NCBI RefSeq assembly: GCF_003105155.1
Contig: NZ_QETK01000031.1
Location: forward strand, 1 to 57,376
Direction: 5' to 3'
Source of the DNA: Pseudomonas sp. SDI
GTDB taxonomy: Bacteria; Pseudomonadota; Gammaproteobacteria; Pseudomonadales; Pseudomonadaceae
Length of the DNA: 57,376 bases
The notes under the pieces are model-generated. The model was given only the letters and a program-made list of their open reading frames with translations. It had not been told where the DNA came from and searched no databases. Positions 25,567 through 49,600 of the stretch are shown here, in pieces; position 1 is the stretch's first letter, and every line of letters starts with the position of its first letter. The translations under genes were made by a program, and so were the position numbers.

Positions 25567-25688
25567 CCCCCCGGCTGTTGCATGCGGCGCCCCCCGATCT
25601 TCGTTTCATGGATCTGACGGTTTGCGGGCGCCTTGATCTGTGTAGGCGGTGAACTTGTGGGGCTTCGTCCGGCGATGAGGCCCCTGGA

Positions 25689-26597
25689 TCAGTTCCCCGT
25701 CAACGCTCCCACCACCTGCTCGACACTCACCTTCAGCCCCGCCAGCGGATCTTCGGCATCGGTTTCCAGCACTACCAGCCTGGCCCCCGCGGCAGCAATC
25801 ACCTCGGCAATTTCCTTGCTTGGCTGCTTGTGGTGCAGTACCAGCTTCACCTGCTGGTCTTTCAACTCATCGCCCAGGCGTTTCAGCGCTACCGTATCCC
25901 ACTGGTCATCGGCCACCTGCGGGTGATCGACCAGGTCCAGGTTCAGGCCGCCGATCAGATACCCCAGACGGTCCGACAGGTTCACCACCGCCAGGTTGTC
26001 TGCTGCGGCCAGCTTCGCTTCGCTGCCGGCACTCAATTCCAGCAACTGACGCTTCAACGCCGCCAGGTTGGCCTGGATCTTCGGCTGCTCGGCCGGCACC
26101 AGGCGGCCCAGGTCGTTGGCCAGCACATCGGCCATGCGCCCGAGGTTGCTCGGGTTCAGCCACGGATAGCCGGCAAAGGCATTGCTGCCCTGCACGGCGA
26201 TCCCCGGCAAGGCACCGTCCACCGGCCGCGCGGCATCGATCTCGACAATGCGGATATTGCTGCGCCGTGCCACCGGGTAGAGCGGGTCGTCCGACCAGAT
26301 CGAGCGCAAGCCAATCACTGCATCCGCCGCCTGCGCCGCCTTTTGCAGGCTCGGCGCACCCCGTCCGCTGAAGTACGACGGCTGGCGCGACGCCGGAATG
26401 TTCGCCGGCGCCGCCCGCAGCAGTGTCACCGCCGTGCCATCAAGCAATACCGCGCCCAGCGCATAGGTCACCGGCAACGACGCCAGTACGCTCACCCCGA
26501 CCGTCTGGCCGGCTGTCGTCGGCGCCTGGGCCAGGGTCAGGGTGGGCAAGCCCGCCAGCAGCAGGGCCAGGCTCAGCTGTTTCAGATTGAACGTCAT
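25689..26597 (-). CDS. fpvF: FpvF, periplasmic binding protein for ferri-siderophore handling
   Basis: A 302-residue SBP-like protein with signal peptide (about 1-23, ALAQ) of the metal-binding ABC cluster A-I fold. Unlike its partner FpvC it lacks the usual metal-ligand His residues at the family positions (for example the AGYPWLNPSN region), so it may bind the siderophore or another protein rather than a free metal. The ORF is open upstream, but 26597 is the start that gives the signal peptide. It overlaps the FpvE stop (ATGA). Last gene of fpvGHJKCDEF; order and family match P. aeruginosa PA2403-PA2410. Confidence 0.85.
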   Translation of the reverse strand: MTFNLKQLSLALLLAGLPTLTLAQAPTTAGQTVGVSVLASLPVTYALGAVLLDGTAVTLLRAAPANIPASRQPSYFSGRGAPSLQKAAQAADAVIGLRSIWSDDPLYPVARRSNIRIVEIDAARPVDGALPGIAVQGSNAFAGYPWLNPSNLGRMADVLANDLGRLVPAEQPKIQANLAALKRQLLELSAGSEAKLAAADNLAVVNLSDRLGYLIGGLNLDLVDHPQVADDQWDTVALKRLGDELKDQQVKLVLHHKQPSKEIAEVIAAAGARLVVLETDAEDPLAGLKVSVEQVVGALTGN

Positions 26598-27493
26598 GCC
26601 GGGTTTCCTTGCAAACGGGGCACCAGGCCGCGCGCCAGCGCCGCCAGGGCGAAGAAACTGCCGGCAACCAGAATGATCGCAGCGCCCGACGGCACCGGCA
26701 GGTCGAAGACGATCGGCAGCAGAATGCCGATCAGCGTGCTGAACGTGGCAATCAACACCGAAGCCCAGAAGAAGCCCTTGAGCGACTGGCTCACCAGCCG
26801 CGCCGCCGCCGCCGGAATCACCAGCAGGGCGCCGACCAGGATCGCACCGATGACTTTTACCGCAGCCACGGTCACCAGCGTGACCAGCACCACGAACAGG
26901 TAGTCGAGGCTTTTCACCGCCACCCCGCGCACCGCCGCCAACTGTGGGTTGAAACTGGCCAGCATGATGCGGTTGTACAGTGGCAGGGCCAGGCATAGCA
27001 CCAGCGTGCCGACGATGCCCAGCACCAGCAGGTCGGCGCCGGCCACGGTCAGCACCGAGCCGAACAGCACGTTTTCGAGAATGTGCACGTTGATCTTGCC
27101 GGCCAGCATCAGCAGCAGGCTCGCGCCCAGCGCCAGCGACACCGAGAGGAACACCCCGATCAGCGTGTCCGGCGACAGCCCGGTGCGGTTGCGCAGGAAG
27201 TTCAGCAGGATACCGAACAGCAGGCAGTAGCCGAACAGGCTGCCATACGGGCCGGTATACGGCTCGCCGAGCAGGATGCCGATGGCTACCCCGGTCAGCG
27301 CCGCGTGGCCGACCGCCTCGGAGAAGAAGGCGAAACGCTTGACCACCACCAGCGTACCGAGGCCGCCGAGCACCGGGCCGATCATCAGCCCGGCGAGCAG
27401 GGCGTTGACCACGAAGCCATAGGCCAGCGCTTGCGGCAGGTAGCCGGCGCTGGCCCAGCCCTGGATCAGCAAGCGGAATTCTTCGTAGTTCAT
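26594..27493 (-). CDS. fpvE: FpvE, ABC-3 family permease
   Basis: A 299-residue inner-membrane protein with about eight hydrophobic helices, ABC-3 (ZnuB/metal) permease type, including the GHAALTGVAIGILLG segment (about 60-75) that contacts the ATPase. Start 27493 overlaps the FpvD stop (TGATG), and FpvF overlaps its own stop. Probably the permease of the FpvCDEF complex that takes part in recovering iron from pyoverdine in the periplasm. The frame is open much further upstream but that part is a shadow of fpvD. Confidence 0.88.
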   Translation of the reverse strand: MNYEEFRLLIQGWASAGYLPQALAYGFVVNALLAGLMIGPVLGGLGTLVVVKRFAFFSEAVGHAALTGVAIGILLGEPYTGPYGSLFGYCLLFGILLNFLRNRTGLSPDTLIGVFLSVSLALGASLLLMLAGKINVHILENVLFGSVLTVAGADLLVLGIVGTLVLCLALPLYNRIMLASFNPQLAAVRGVAVKSLDYLFVVLVTLVTVAAVKVIGAILVGALLVIPAAAARLVSQSLKGFFWASVLIATFSTLIGILLPIVFDLPVPSGAAIILVAGSFFALAALARGLVPRLQGNPA

Positions 27494-28242
27494 CAGGCGA
27501 TGCCCTCGCTGCGCGGGTGGATGGAGAACAGGCTGAGCAGCCGTTCGGGGGTCAGCGCCTGCTGCGGTGGCGCATCGAACAGCACCCGCCGGCTCAGTCC
27601 GGTCACCCGGTCGGCCAGGCGTGCCACGGCTTCGAGGTCGTGCTCGATCCACAGCACCGTGGTACCGGCCGCGCGCCAGTCGAGCAGCAAGCGCTCGAAC
27701 ACCTGGATGCCGGCTTCGTCCAGCGCCGACATCGGCTCGTCCAGCACCAGCAGTTGCGGCGCCGGGATCAGCCCCTGGGCCAGCAGCACGCGCTGGCGCT
27801 CGCCGCCGGACAGTGCGCCCATGCGCCGCTTGCGCTTGTCGCGCATGCCGACCCGTTGCAGCGCTGCGTCGATGGCCGGCGCTACCTGCTTCGACAGGCC
27901 GAGGAAGGCCGGCCGGCGCTGGCACATGGCAGCCATGAAATCGTCGACGGTCATCGGCAGGCCACGGTCGAACTCCAGCGCCTGCGGCACATAGCCGATC
28001 ACCTGCGCGTCGCCCGGCCAGCTCAGCGCCAGCCGGCCCTGATGCGGCATCTGCCCGAGCAGGGTCTTGATCAGCGAACTCTTGCCACCGCCGTTCGGCC
28101 CGACCAGCGCATGCACGCTGCCGGCGGCGACGTCGAAGCTGACCTGGTCGAGGATACGCGTGCGACCCAGGGTCAGCTCGACCCCGGCAAACTCGATGGA
28201 CGGCCCGCAGATCAGGTTTGGGGCGAATTCGGCAGCCGTCAT
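27493..28242 (-). CDS. fpvD: FpvD, ABC transporter ATP-binding protein
   Basis: A 249-residue ATPase: Walker A GPNGGGKSS (about 45-53), signature LSGGERQRV (about 146), Walker B LLVLDEPMSALD (about 166) and H-loop WIEHD (about 197). It belongs to the metal/ZnuC-type group that serves ABC-3 permeases. Overlaps fpvC upstream (ATGA) and fpvE downstream, so all four coupled genes form one transporter. Confidence 0.9.
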   Translation of the reverse strand: MTAAEFAPNLICGPSIEFAGVELTLGRTRILDQVSFDVAAGSVHALVGPNGGGKSSLIKTLLGQMPHQGRLALSWPGDAQVIGYVPQALEFDRGLPMTVDDFMAAMCQRRPAFLGLSKQVAPAIDAALQRVGMRDKRKRRMGALSGGERQRVLLAQGLIPAPQLLVLDEPMSALDEAGIQVFERLLLDWRAAGTTVLWIEHDLEAVARLADRVTGLSRRVLFDAPPQQALTPERLLSLFSIHPRSEGIA

Positions 28243-29156
28243 GCCCGCGACTCCTTGATCGCGCGGACCACGGTGTCGAGGTTGCGCTTCATCTCCACTT
28301 CATACTTGTCCTTGGTGTATTCACCATAGGAAATGTGCGTCAGCGGATAGATCTTCACCCCGGACTCGCGCTGGATGGTGTCGACATAGGCCGAGGGGAA
28401 ATCCATCTCCGAGAAGATCACTTTCACGTCCAGCGCCTTGAGCTGGTCGATGGTTTTCTTCAACTGGCTCGGGCTCGGTTCGATGCCGTGCGCCGGCTCG
28501 ACCACGGCGGTGACTTCCAGGCCGAATTCGCGCACCAGGTAGTCATAGGCGGCGTGGATGGTGGCCACGCGGAACGCCGGGTTCGGGGCTTCGCTGAGCT
28601 GGGCCAGGGCATCGGCGCGTAGGCTGCGCAGGCGCTTGGCATAGTCGCGGGCGTTCTTGCTGTAGAACCTGGCGTTGTCCGGGTCGAGCTTGCCCAGCTC
28701 GCGGGCAATGTTGTTGACCTGGGCGATGCTGGCGCTGATCGACAGGAAGGTGTGCGGGTTGACCACCTTGCCGGCGCCCCGCGCGGCGAGGCCGGTGGCG
28801 GCCAGCAGCGGCACGTTGCGGTTTGACTCGATGGTGGCGATGTTCGGTTTTTCGCTGGCGGCGATCATCCGGTCGGCGAAGTCGTCGTGGCCGACGCCAT
28901 TGAGCACGATCACGTCCAGCGTGCCGATGCGCTTGATGTCTTCGGCGCGCGGCTCGTAGGCATGCGGGTTGAACCCGGCCGGAATCAGCGGCACCACTTC
29001 GGCCTTGTCGCCGACGATCGTGCTCACGTAGCTGTAATACGGGTGCAGGGTGATGCCGATGCGCAGCGGCTTGCCGTTGTCGGCAACGGCGAAGGCGGGT
29101 AGGGCGCAGGCGAGGAACAGGCTGAGAACGCGGCGGGCAAAGCGGGAACGGCGCAT
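28239..29156 (-). CDS. fpvC: FpvC, periplasmic metal-binding protein
   Basis: A 305-residue cluster A-I solute-binding protein with a signal peptide (about 1-25, AVADN). It keeps the three family His positions: NPHAYEP (about 60), NPHTFLS (about 133) and IHAAYDYL (about 201), consistent with Fe2+ or Zn2+ binding. In P. aeruginosa the FpvC/FpvF pair acts after pyoverdine reduction. The start 29156 gives the signal peptide directly. A 16-base gap separates it from fpvK, the only non-overlapping junction in the operon. Confidence 0.88.
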   Translation of the reverse strand: MRRSRFARRVLSLFLACALPAFAVADNGKPLRIGITLHPYYSYVSTIVGDKAEVVPLIPAGFNPHAYEPRAEDIKRIGTLDVIVLNGVGHDDFADRMIAASEKPNIATIESNRNVPLLAATGLAARGAGKVVNPHTFLSISASIAQVNNIARELGKLDPDNARFYSKNARDYAKRLRSLRADALAQLSEAPNPAFRVATIHAAYDYLVREFGLEVTAVVEPAHGIEPSPSQLKKTIDQLKALDVKVIFSEMDFPSAYVDTIQRESGVKIYPLTHISYGEYTKDKYEVEMKRNLDTVVRAIKESRA

Positions 29157-29172
29157 GGGGAGTCCTTGGCGA

Positions 29173-29742
29173 TCAGTGCGAATGCTGGCGGGTGACACCG
29201 GCGTCGTAGTGGGCGGCGATCTGTTTCCAGCCCGCGGCCTGCAAGGCCTCCGGGCTCAGTTCGGCAGGCACGGCGGTGGCGCTGGTGCGCGACAGCCAGA
29301 AGTCGGCAGCGCCGTCGCTGGCGTTGGGCACCAGGAGCAGGAAACTACCGGCGACCGTGGCGTCCTGGCTCAGCCCGAGGTAGGCCGTGTTGCCCAGCAG
29401 TTGCCACTGGTGCTGGCCACGGCTGGCGCTGCTGGCATCGTTGACGAAGGGCGGGAAGCCCTCGTCGGCCAGCACCTCGACGGCCACCAGTTCGGGGGTG
29501 TCTTCGCGCAGCGCCTGGACTTCGTCGAAGGCCACCCGCAGGTCGGCATAGATGCCCTGCTCGGCGGCGTTCAGGTCGCGGCGGGCGTCGAGTTGGTGGG
29601 CGGCCAGGGGCACCTCGTCCTGGCGCTCGCCGCGCAGGGCGACCACCCCGGCAGCGCCCAGCAGGATCAGCAGGCTGACCAGCAGCACATAGAGGGTCTC
29701 GTGCCCGGCGCCGGCCGGGCGCACTACCTGGACCCGGCTCAT
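29173..29742 (-). CDS. fpvK: FpvK, single-pass membrane protein of the fpv operon
   Basis: A 189-residue protein with one membrane helix near the N-terminus (about 17-38) and a periplasmic domain of no recognised fold. It ends in HSH and carries no Cys. Identity as FpvK rests on position in the fpvGHJKCDEF order and size; the sequence itself shows no function. ATG overlaps the fpvJ stop (ATGA). Confidence 0.72.
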   Translation of the reverse strand: MSRVQVVRPAGAGHETLYVLLVSLLILLGAAGVVALRGERQDEVPLAAHQLDARRDLNAAEQGIYADLRVAFDEVQALREDTPELVAVEVLADEGFPPFVNDASSASRGQHQWQLLGNTAYLGLSQDATVAGSFLLLVPNASDGAADFWLSRTSATAVPAELSPEALQAAGWKQIAAHYDAGVTRQHSH

Positions 29743-30065
29743 GGCTCACCGATGTCGGCGTAGTCGATTTCCACGACGTGGCCGGGGCCGGCGTCGAACA
29801 GTACGTAGAACTCGCCCTCGGGGCGCTTGAAGGTCAGCGTCGAGTCGTCGCCGAGCTTGCCCGGCAGCAGCACGGCCTCGTTGTAGCCGATCACATCGAG
29901 GGTCACCCCCGGCGCGCCGCTGCCATCGGAAAAGCCGCCGGTGCACTTGATCTGCTCACCGGCAAGCGGTTCGCACTGGCACATCGGGTTGTGCGCCAGG
30001 GCCGGGCTGGCGGCGCCGAGCATCAGCAACGCCAGAGCCAGCCTGCGGACAGGGAATGTCATCAT
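29739..30065 (-). CDS. fpvJ: FpvJ, small periplasmic protein of the fpv operon
   Basis: A 108-residue protein with a signal peptide (about 1-24, ALAHN) followed by CQCEP and KCTGGFSDGSG. The CxC plus third Cys suggests redox or metal handling, and the domain of about 80 residues has a beta-sandwich-like pattern (LDVIGYNEAVLLPGKLG, FYVLFDAGPGHVVEIDYAD). The start ATG overlaps the fpvH stop. Assigned by synteny with the P. aeruginosa operon; the family function is not established from the sequence. Confidence 0.72.
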   Translation of the reverse strand: MMTFPVRRLALALLMLGAASPALAHNPMCQCEPLAGEQIKCTGGFSDGSGAPGVTLDVIGYNEAVLLPGKLGDDSTLTFKRPEGEFYVLFDAGPGHVVEIDYADIGEP

Positions 30066-30598
30066 TTACCTCCTTGTTGGTTCAGCCAGGCGAGGGTTGC
30101 CGGCGATGCCTTGGCCAGCGGGATCGCCGTCTGCTGCAGGCTGCCGTCCCAGCCTTCGAGGGTGATCCACAGCTCGGCATCCGGCGTGGTTCTGGGCGGA
30201 ATCGGCAGGTTGGCGCTCATCCGGTACGGCGTGCCGCTGAACAGCACCCCGGCGGCGCGCAGGCTGCGCGGCTTGCCGATGCGCAGGTACACCGCCTTGA
30301 CCTCGCCGATGCAGGTTTTGCACAGCGCCGCGTTGAACACTTTGAAGTGCCCGGCCGGGCCGTCGGCGCGTGGTGCGTCGTTGCGCAGTTCGGCTAGTTG
30401 CAGGGTCCACGGGCCCACCGCGATCTCGCCGATCTGGTGCTCGCCCAGGCCGCTGTCGCCACGGAACAGCGAGGCGTCGTGGAAGTACTTGGGCATGAAC
30501 CCGAGGGGGATCAGGATCAGCAGGATGTTGATGTGGAAGCGCCAGGTGTGCCAGAGCCGCGCCAACGGGCGCTGCGCGATTGCGTTTGCCTTGCTCAT
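30062..30598 (-). CDS. fpvH: FpvH, membrane protein of the fpv operon
   Basis: A 178-residue protein with one N-terminal helix (about 18-34, FHINILLILIPLGFMPKYF) and a periplasmic domain with a CKTC motif (about 94). The CxxC near the membrane could be a redox or metal site. Start 30598 overlaps the fpvG stop (ATGA), and a good GGAGG lies before the next gene, fpvJ. Assigned by order; function beyond the operon is unknown. Confidence 0.75.
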   Translation of the reverse strand: MSKANAIAQRPLARLWHTWRFHINILLILIPLGFMPKYFHDASLFRGDSGLGEHQIGEIAVGPWTLQLAELRNDAPRADGPAGHFKVFNAALCKTCIGEVKAVYLRIGKPRSLRAAGVLFSGTPYRMSANLPIPPRTTPDAELWITLEGWDGSLQQTAIPLAKASPATLAWLNQQGGK

Positions 30599-31791
30599 GC
30601 GTTGGCCTCCGTGGCGGCTTCGCCGCTGGCGGCGACCTTGAGTCGTGGTTTGCGTTTGAGCGCGGCAGCGGTGGCGTGGGCGGTGCGCTTGGTCCAGATC
30701 AGCAGGCCGCTGAGCACCATCAGGGTCAGGATCAGGCCGAAGCAGGCCCAGATCAGCTTGATCCACAGGCCGCCGAAGTCGCCGGTGTGCAGTGGGCGCA
30801 TCGACTCGGTGACGATCTCGGTGGCGGAACGGTCGGCAACCAGGAACTTGGCCTCGACCTTGCCGTTGTACGGGTTGACGTTGGCGGTCTGGAACATCAG
30901 CGGGTACCAGCCACGACCGCCCAGGTACAGGTGGTTGTAGGCGCTGCCGGGCAGCGTGATGAAGCTGACGTCCAGCCCCGGCAATTGCTGCATGGCAACC
31001 TGCTCGGCCTCGTCCAGGTCGATGCGCGGGGCCGGCTCGCCGTTCGGCGTCTGCGGCACATCTTCACGGGCGATCACCGGCACGATCGGCTCGGTGGACA
31101 GGGTGACGTGGTTGTCGGCGAGGATCGCCTGAATCAGGAACCAGGTGCCGGTGATGGAAATCACCGCAATGAACCAGATCGACCAGATGCCGCTCAGGCG
31201 GTGCAGGTCGCCCCAGAAAATCCGCGGGCCATGGCTGATACGCAGGGTCGGGCGCAGGAAGCCTTTCCAGAACTTTTTATAGACCACCAGCCCGGTCACC
31301 AGCGAAGCGAGCAGCGGCAGGCCGAGGATCGACACCAGGTACCAGCCCCAGCTGTAGCCGTTGGTGAATGGCACCAGCCACCAGCCGTGCAGGGCGCGGG
31401 TAAAGGCCTGGAAGTCGAACGACGGGCTCTCGCCCTGGATCACCCCGGTGTAGGGGTTGACGTACAGGATCGGTGAGCGGCCGTCGGGGTAGGTGACCCG
31501 CGCCTCGTAGGCAAAGTGCGTTTCGTCGGGCTTGGCGATGTAGTCCACGGCCACGTCCGGCGCCGCCCTGTGGATCGCCTCCAGGGTTTGCTGGAAGCTC
31601 AGCGGCACGGCGTCGCCCGCCGGCTTGCTCGCCCGTACGTCCGGGTTGGCCAGCCAGACGATCTCCTGGCTGACCACGGCCAGGGTGCCGGTAACGCAAA
31701 CGATCAGGACAAAGAACCAGATCGGCAGGGCGAGCCAGCTGTGCACCAGGAACCACAGGCGGGAGTTGGACTTTTTCTGTTTCTTGGACAT
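30595..31791 (-). CDS. fpvG: FpvG, PepSY transmembrane iron reductase for ferri-pyoverdine
   Basis: A 398-residue PepSY-associated membrane protein. Four membrane helices are visible with conserved His near their ends (HSWLALPIWF, LHGWWLVPF, LHRLSGIW, LHTGDFGGLWIK), as expected for the heme-binding inner-membrane reductase that reduces Fe3+ from pyoverdine in P. aeruginosa (FpvG). A periplasmic PepSY region lies between the first and second helices. MSKKQKK at 31791 is chosen; the frame is open 32 codons further upstream. First gene of the operon, divergent from the NRPS genes. Confidence 0.88.
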   Translation of the reverse strand: MSKKQKKSNSRLWFLVHSWLALPIWFFVLIVCVTGTLAVVSQEIVWLANPDVRASKPAGDAVPLSFQQTLEAIHRAAPDVAVDYIAKPDETHFAYEARVTYPDGRSPILYVNPYTGVIQGESPSFDFQAFTRALHGWWLVPFTNGYSWGWYLVSILGLPLLASLVTGLVVYKKFWKGFLRPTLRISHGPRIFWGDLHRLSGIWSIWFIAVISITGTWFLIQAILADNHVTLSTEPIVPVIAREDVPQTPNGEPAPRIDLDEAEQVAMQQLPGLDVSFITLPGSAYNHLYLGGRGWYPLMFQTANVNPYNGKVEAKFLVADRSATEIVTESMRPLHTGDFGGLWIKLIWACFGLILTLMVLSGLLIWTKRTAHATAAALKRKPRLKVAASGEAATEANA

Positions 31792-31890
31792 TTGCGCGTC
31801 TTGTTCGAATAGAAAATTAAGGTCGAGACGAAGCTCAGCCTTGGCGTCTGTAATGAATAGGACGGATGAGCCTGGGAAAAACTGCACGGA

Positions 31891-31915
31891 TAAATGAAAG
31901 AAAATGTTTCCGCGT
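31891..31915 (+). promoter_or_regulatory. Iron-starvation sigma (PvdS-type) promoter candidate 1
   Basis: TAAAT at 31891-31895 and CGT at 31913-31915, spacing 17. This matches the core of the IS box read by PvdS/PfrI-type sigma factors. It lacks the preferred GC before TAAAT (it reads GGA). It lies about 115 bases upstream of the first NRPS start. Judged by eye. Confidence 0.55.
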
Positions 31916-31952
31916 CGTATTCAGCCGCGCACTGGATTGCCTGCCGCAGCGC

Positions 31953-31976
31953 TAATTTTCCTTGCGGGTCATCCGT
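31953..31976 (+). promoter_or_regulatory. Iron-starvation sigma promoter candidate 2
   Basis: TAATT at 31953-31957 (one mismatch to TAAAT), preceded by GC as in the consensus, with CGT at 31974-31976 and spacing 16. About 57 bases upstream of the NRPS ATG. It may be the true promoter or a second one; I cannot choose between the two. Confidence 0.45.
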
Positions 31977-32032
31977 TTCCCATGGACTACCGGGCCTGCC
32001 GGCTCGTTGTTCCCCTGGATGGATGAAAGTCG

Positions 32033-46661
<14,629 letters not shown>

Positions 46662-46662
46662 A

Positions 46663-49600
46663 ATGGCTGGGATGGACAACGTCGCGCTGGTTCAGCGTTT
46701 CATCAAGCTGCCGCTGGAACAGCGCAAGGCCTTTTTCGACAAGCTCGCCAGCAAGGGCATGAGCCTGGCGCAGCTGCCGATCCCGGTTAGCTGCGCAGGC
46801 CTGGCGCGCTTCGAAACCTCCTACGCGCAGCAGCGCCAGTGGTTCCTCTGGCAACTGGAGCCGGACAGCCCGGCCTACCATATTCCGGCCGCCCTGCGCC
46901 TGCGCGGGGTGCTCGACATCGATGCGCTGCAACGCAGCTTCGACGCGTTGCTGGCGCGCCACCAGACCCTGCGTACCACCTTCGAGGAAGATGGCGGTCA
47001 ACTGCTGCAAGTGGTGGCGCCACAGGTCGAGCTGCACATCGAGCATGAACAGTGGGCGGCGATGGCTGACCGGCAACAGCGCGAAGCGCGTTTGACCGCC
47101 TTCATCGACGAACAGACCCGACGCCTGTTCGACCTGCAACAGTCGCCACTGATGCGCGTGACCCTGCTCAGCCTGGGCAACGACGAGCACGTGCTGGTGA
47201 TGGTGCTGCACCATATCGTCTCCGACGGCTGGTCGATGGGGGTGATGGTTGACGAACTGCTGCAGCTCTATGCCGGGTTCAGTCGTCAGCAACCGGCGCC
47301 GTTGCCGCCGTTGCCGATCCAGTACGGCGACTACAGCGTGTGGCAACGGCGCTGGATGGAGGCCGGCGAACGCGAGCGCCAGTTGGCCTACTGGACGGCC
47401 CAACTGGGCGGCGAGCAGGTACTGCTGGAACTGCCCACCGACTTCCCGCGTCCGGCACAGCAAAGCTACCGTGGCGCGCGCCTGGACCTCGACCTGCCGG
47501 CCGCCCTCGGCCAGGCGCTCAAACGCCTGGCGCAGCGCGAGAACTGCACGCCGTTCATGGTCCTGCTGGCCTCGTTCCAGGCGTTGTTGCACCGCTACAG
47601 CGGCCAGCGCGATATCCGCATCGGCGTGCCGATCGCCAACCGCCACCGTGCGGAAACCGCCGGTTTGATCGGCTTCTTCATCAACACCCAGGTGCTCAAG
47701 GCCGAGGTTGACCCGCGCCAGCCGTTCGCCGAGCTGCTGCGGCAGGCCCGCGACACCACGGCGGCGGCCCAGGCGCACCAGGACCTGCCGTTCGAGCAAC
47801 TGGTCGAAGCGCTGCAGCCGGCGCGCAATCTCAGCCACGGGGCGCTGTTCCAGGTGATGCACAACCACCGCAGCGAAGCACCGCGGGCAGTGCCGAGCAA
47901 CGACCTCGGTCTGCAGATCGACAACCTGGTGCTGCCGAGCCATTCGAGCAAGTTCGACCTGACCCTGGAAACCCTGGAGCATCCGCAAGGCTTCAGTGCC
48001 TCGCTGATCTATGCCTACGACCTGTTCAGCGCCGCAACCATCGAGCGTCTGGCCGGGCACTGGCTGAACCTGTTGCAGGCGGTGCTGGACAACCCGCAGC
48101 TGGCGGTGGGCGACTGCGACCTGCGCAGCGCCGACGAGCAGGCCCAGACCCTGGGCGAGGTGCACACCGCTGGCGAGCTGCCGTCGGTGGTCGAACGCTT
48201 CGAGGCCAATGCCGCGCTGTATCCGCAGCGTCTGGCGGTGGTCGCCGGGATTCAGGCGCTGAGCTACGCCGAACTGGAACGGCGGGCCAATGCCCTGGCC
48301 GCGCGGCTGGTTGCGCAGGGTATCGGCAGCGATTGCCGGGTCGGCATCGCCGCCGAGCGCTCGGTGCACTGGCTGGTGGCCGTGCTGGCCGTACTCAAGA
48401 CAGGCGCCGCCTACCTGGCGCTGGATATCGCCAGCCCGGCCGAGCGGCAGTGCCAGCTGCTGGAAGACAGCGGCGTGGCTGCGCTGCTCTCGGACGGCAG
48501 CCTGCCGGCCGGGCTGAACCCGGCGCTGGCGGTACTGGCGATCGAGGCAGCGGGCGAGCAGGGCGGTGTCGCGCTGCCCAGCCGCGCGCGCCTGAGCGGC
48601 GAGCCGGCCTACATCGTCTACACCTCCGGCTCCACCGGCCGGCCGAAGGGCGTGGTGGTCAGCCATGCCGCGCTGGCCAATTATGTCGATGGTGTGCTGG
48701 CGCGGATTCCGCTGGCTGAAGCGAGCAACCTGGCGATGGTCTCCACGGTGGCTGCCGACCTCGGTTACACGCTGCTGTTCGGTGCCCTGTGCGCCGGGCA
48801 GACCCTGCACCTGATCGATGCCGAACGGATGATGGATGCCGACGGCTTTGCCCGCTACATGGATGAACAGCAGATCGATGCGCTGAAGATCGTGCCGTCG
48901 CACCTGGCAGCCTTGCTCAAGGTCGAGCAGGCGCAGCGCGTGCTGCCGCGCCAGTGCCTGATCCTCGGCGGCGAAGCCTGCTCGGCCGGGCTGCTGGACG
49001 AGATCGAGCGGCTCAGCCCGCACACCGCCGTGTTCAACCACTACGGCCCGAGCGAAACCACTGTCGGGGTGCTGGCCGGCGCCATGCAAATGAGCGAACG
49101 CGGCACCGCGCTGCTCGGTCAGCCGCTGGCCAACAGCCGGGTGCAGGTGCTCGACGACGAGCTGCACGCGGTGGCCCGTGGTGTGGCTGGCGAGCTGTAC
49201 ATCGGCGGCGCCGGCCTGGCCCAGGGCTATCTGGACCAGCCGGGGCTGACCGCCGAACGCTTCGTACCGGATCCGTTTGCCGCCGATGGCAGCCGCCTGT
49301 ACCGCAGTGGCGACCGCGTGCGCCTTGGCAACCGTGGCCTGGAATACCGTGGGCGGGTCGACGATCAACTGAAGATTCGCGGCTTCCGCGTCGAGCCGGG
49401 CGAAGTGGCGGCGGCGCTACGCCAGTTGCCAGGCGTCGCCGAGGCGCTGGTGCTGGCGCGCGATACCGGCGTCGGTCGTCAGTTGGTGGCCTATGTGCTC
49501 GCCACTGAGCCGTCGGCGGACCCGGCCGTGCAGGCGCAGTTGCGCGACACGCTGCTCGCCGCGCTCAAGGCCGAGTTGCCGGACTACCTGCTGCCGGCGC

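Noticed and set aside
25567..25688. Terminator between convergent prpF and fpvF
   Set aside because: Only a weak GGGGC/GCCCC pair with a long loop and no T tract; not supportable.
31800..32032. Fur box between fpvG and the NRPS genes
   Set aside because: Only loose NATWAT-like pieces near 31889-31909; no 19-base match good enough to claim.
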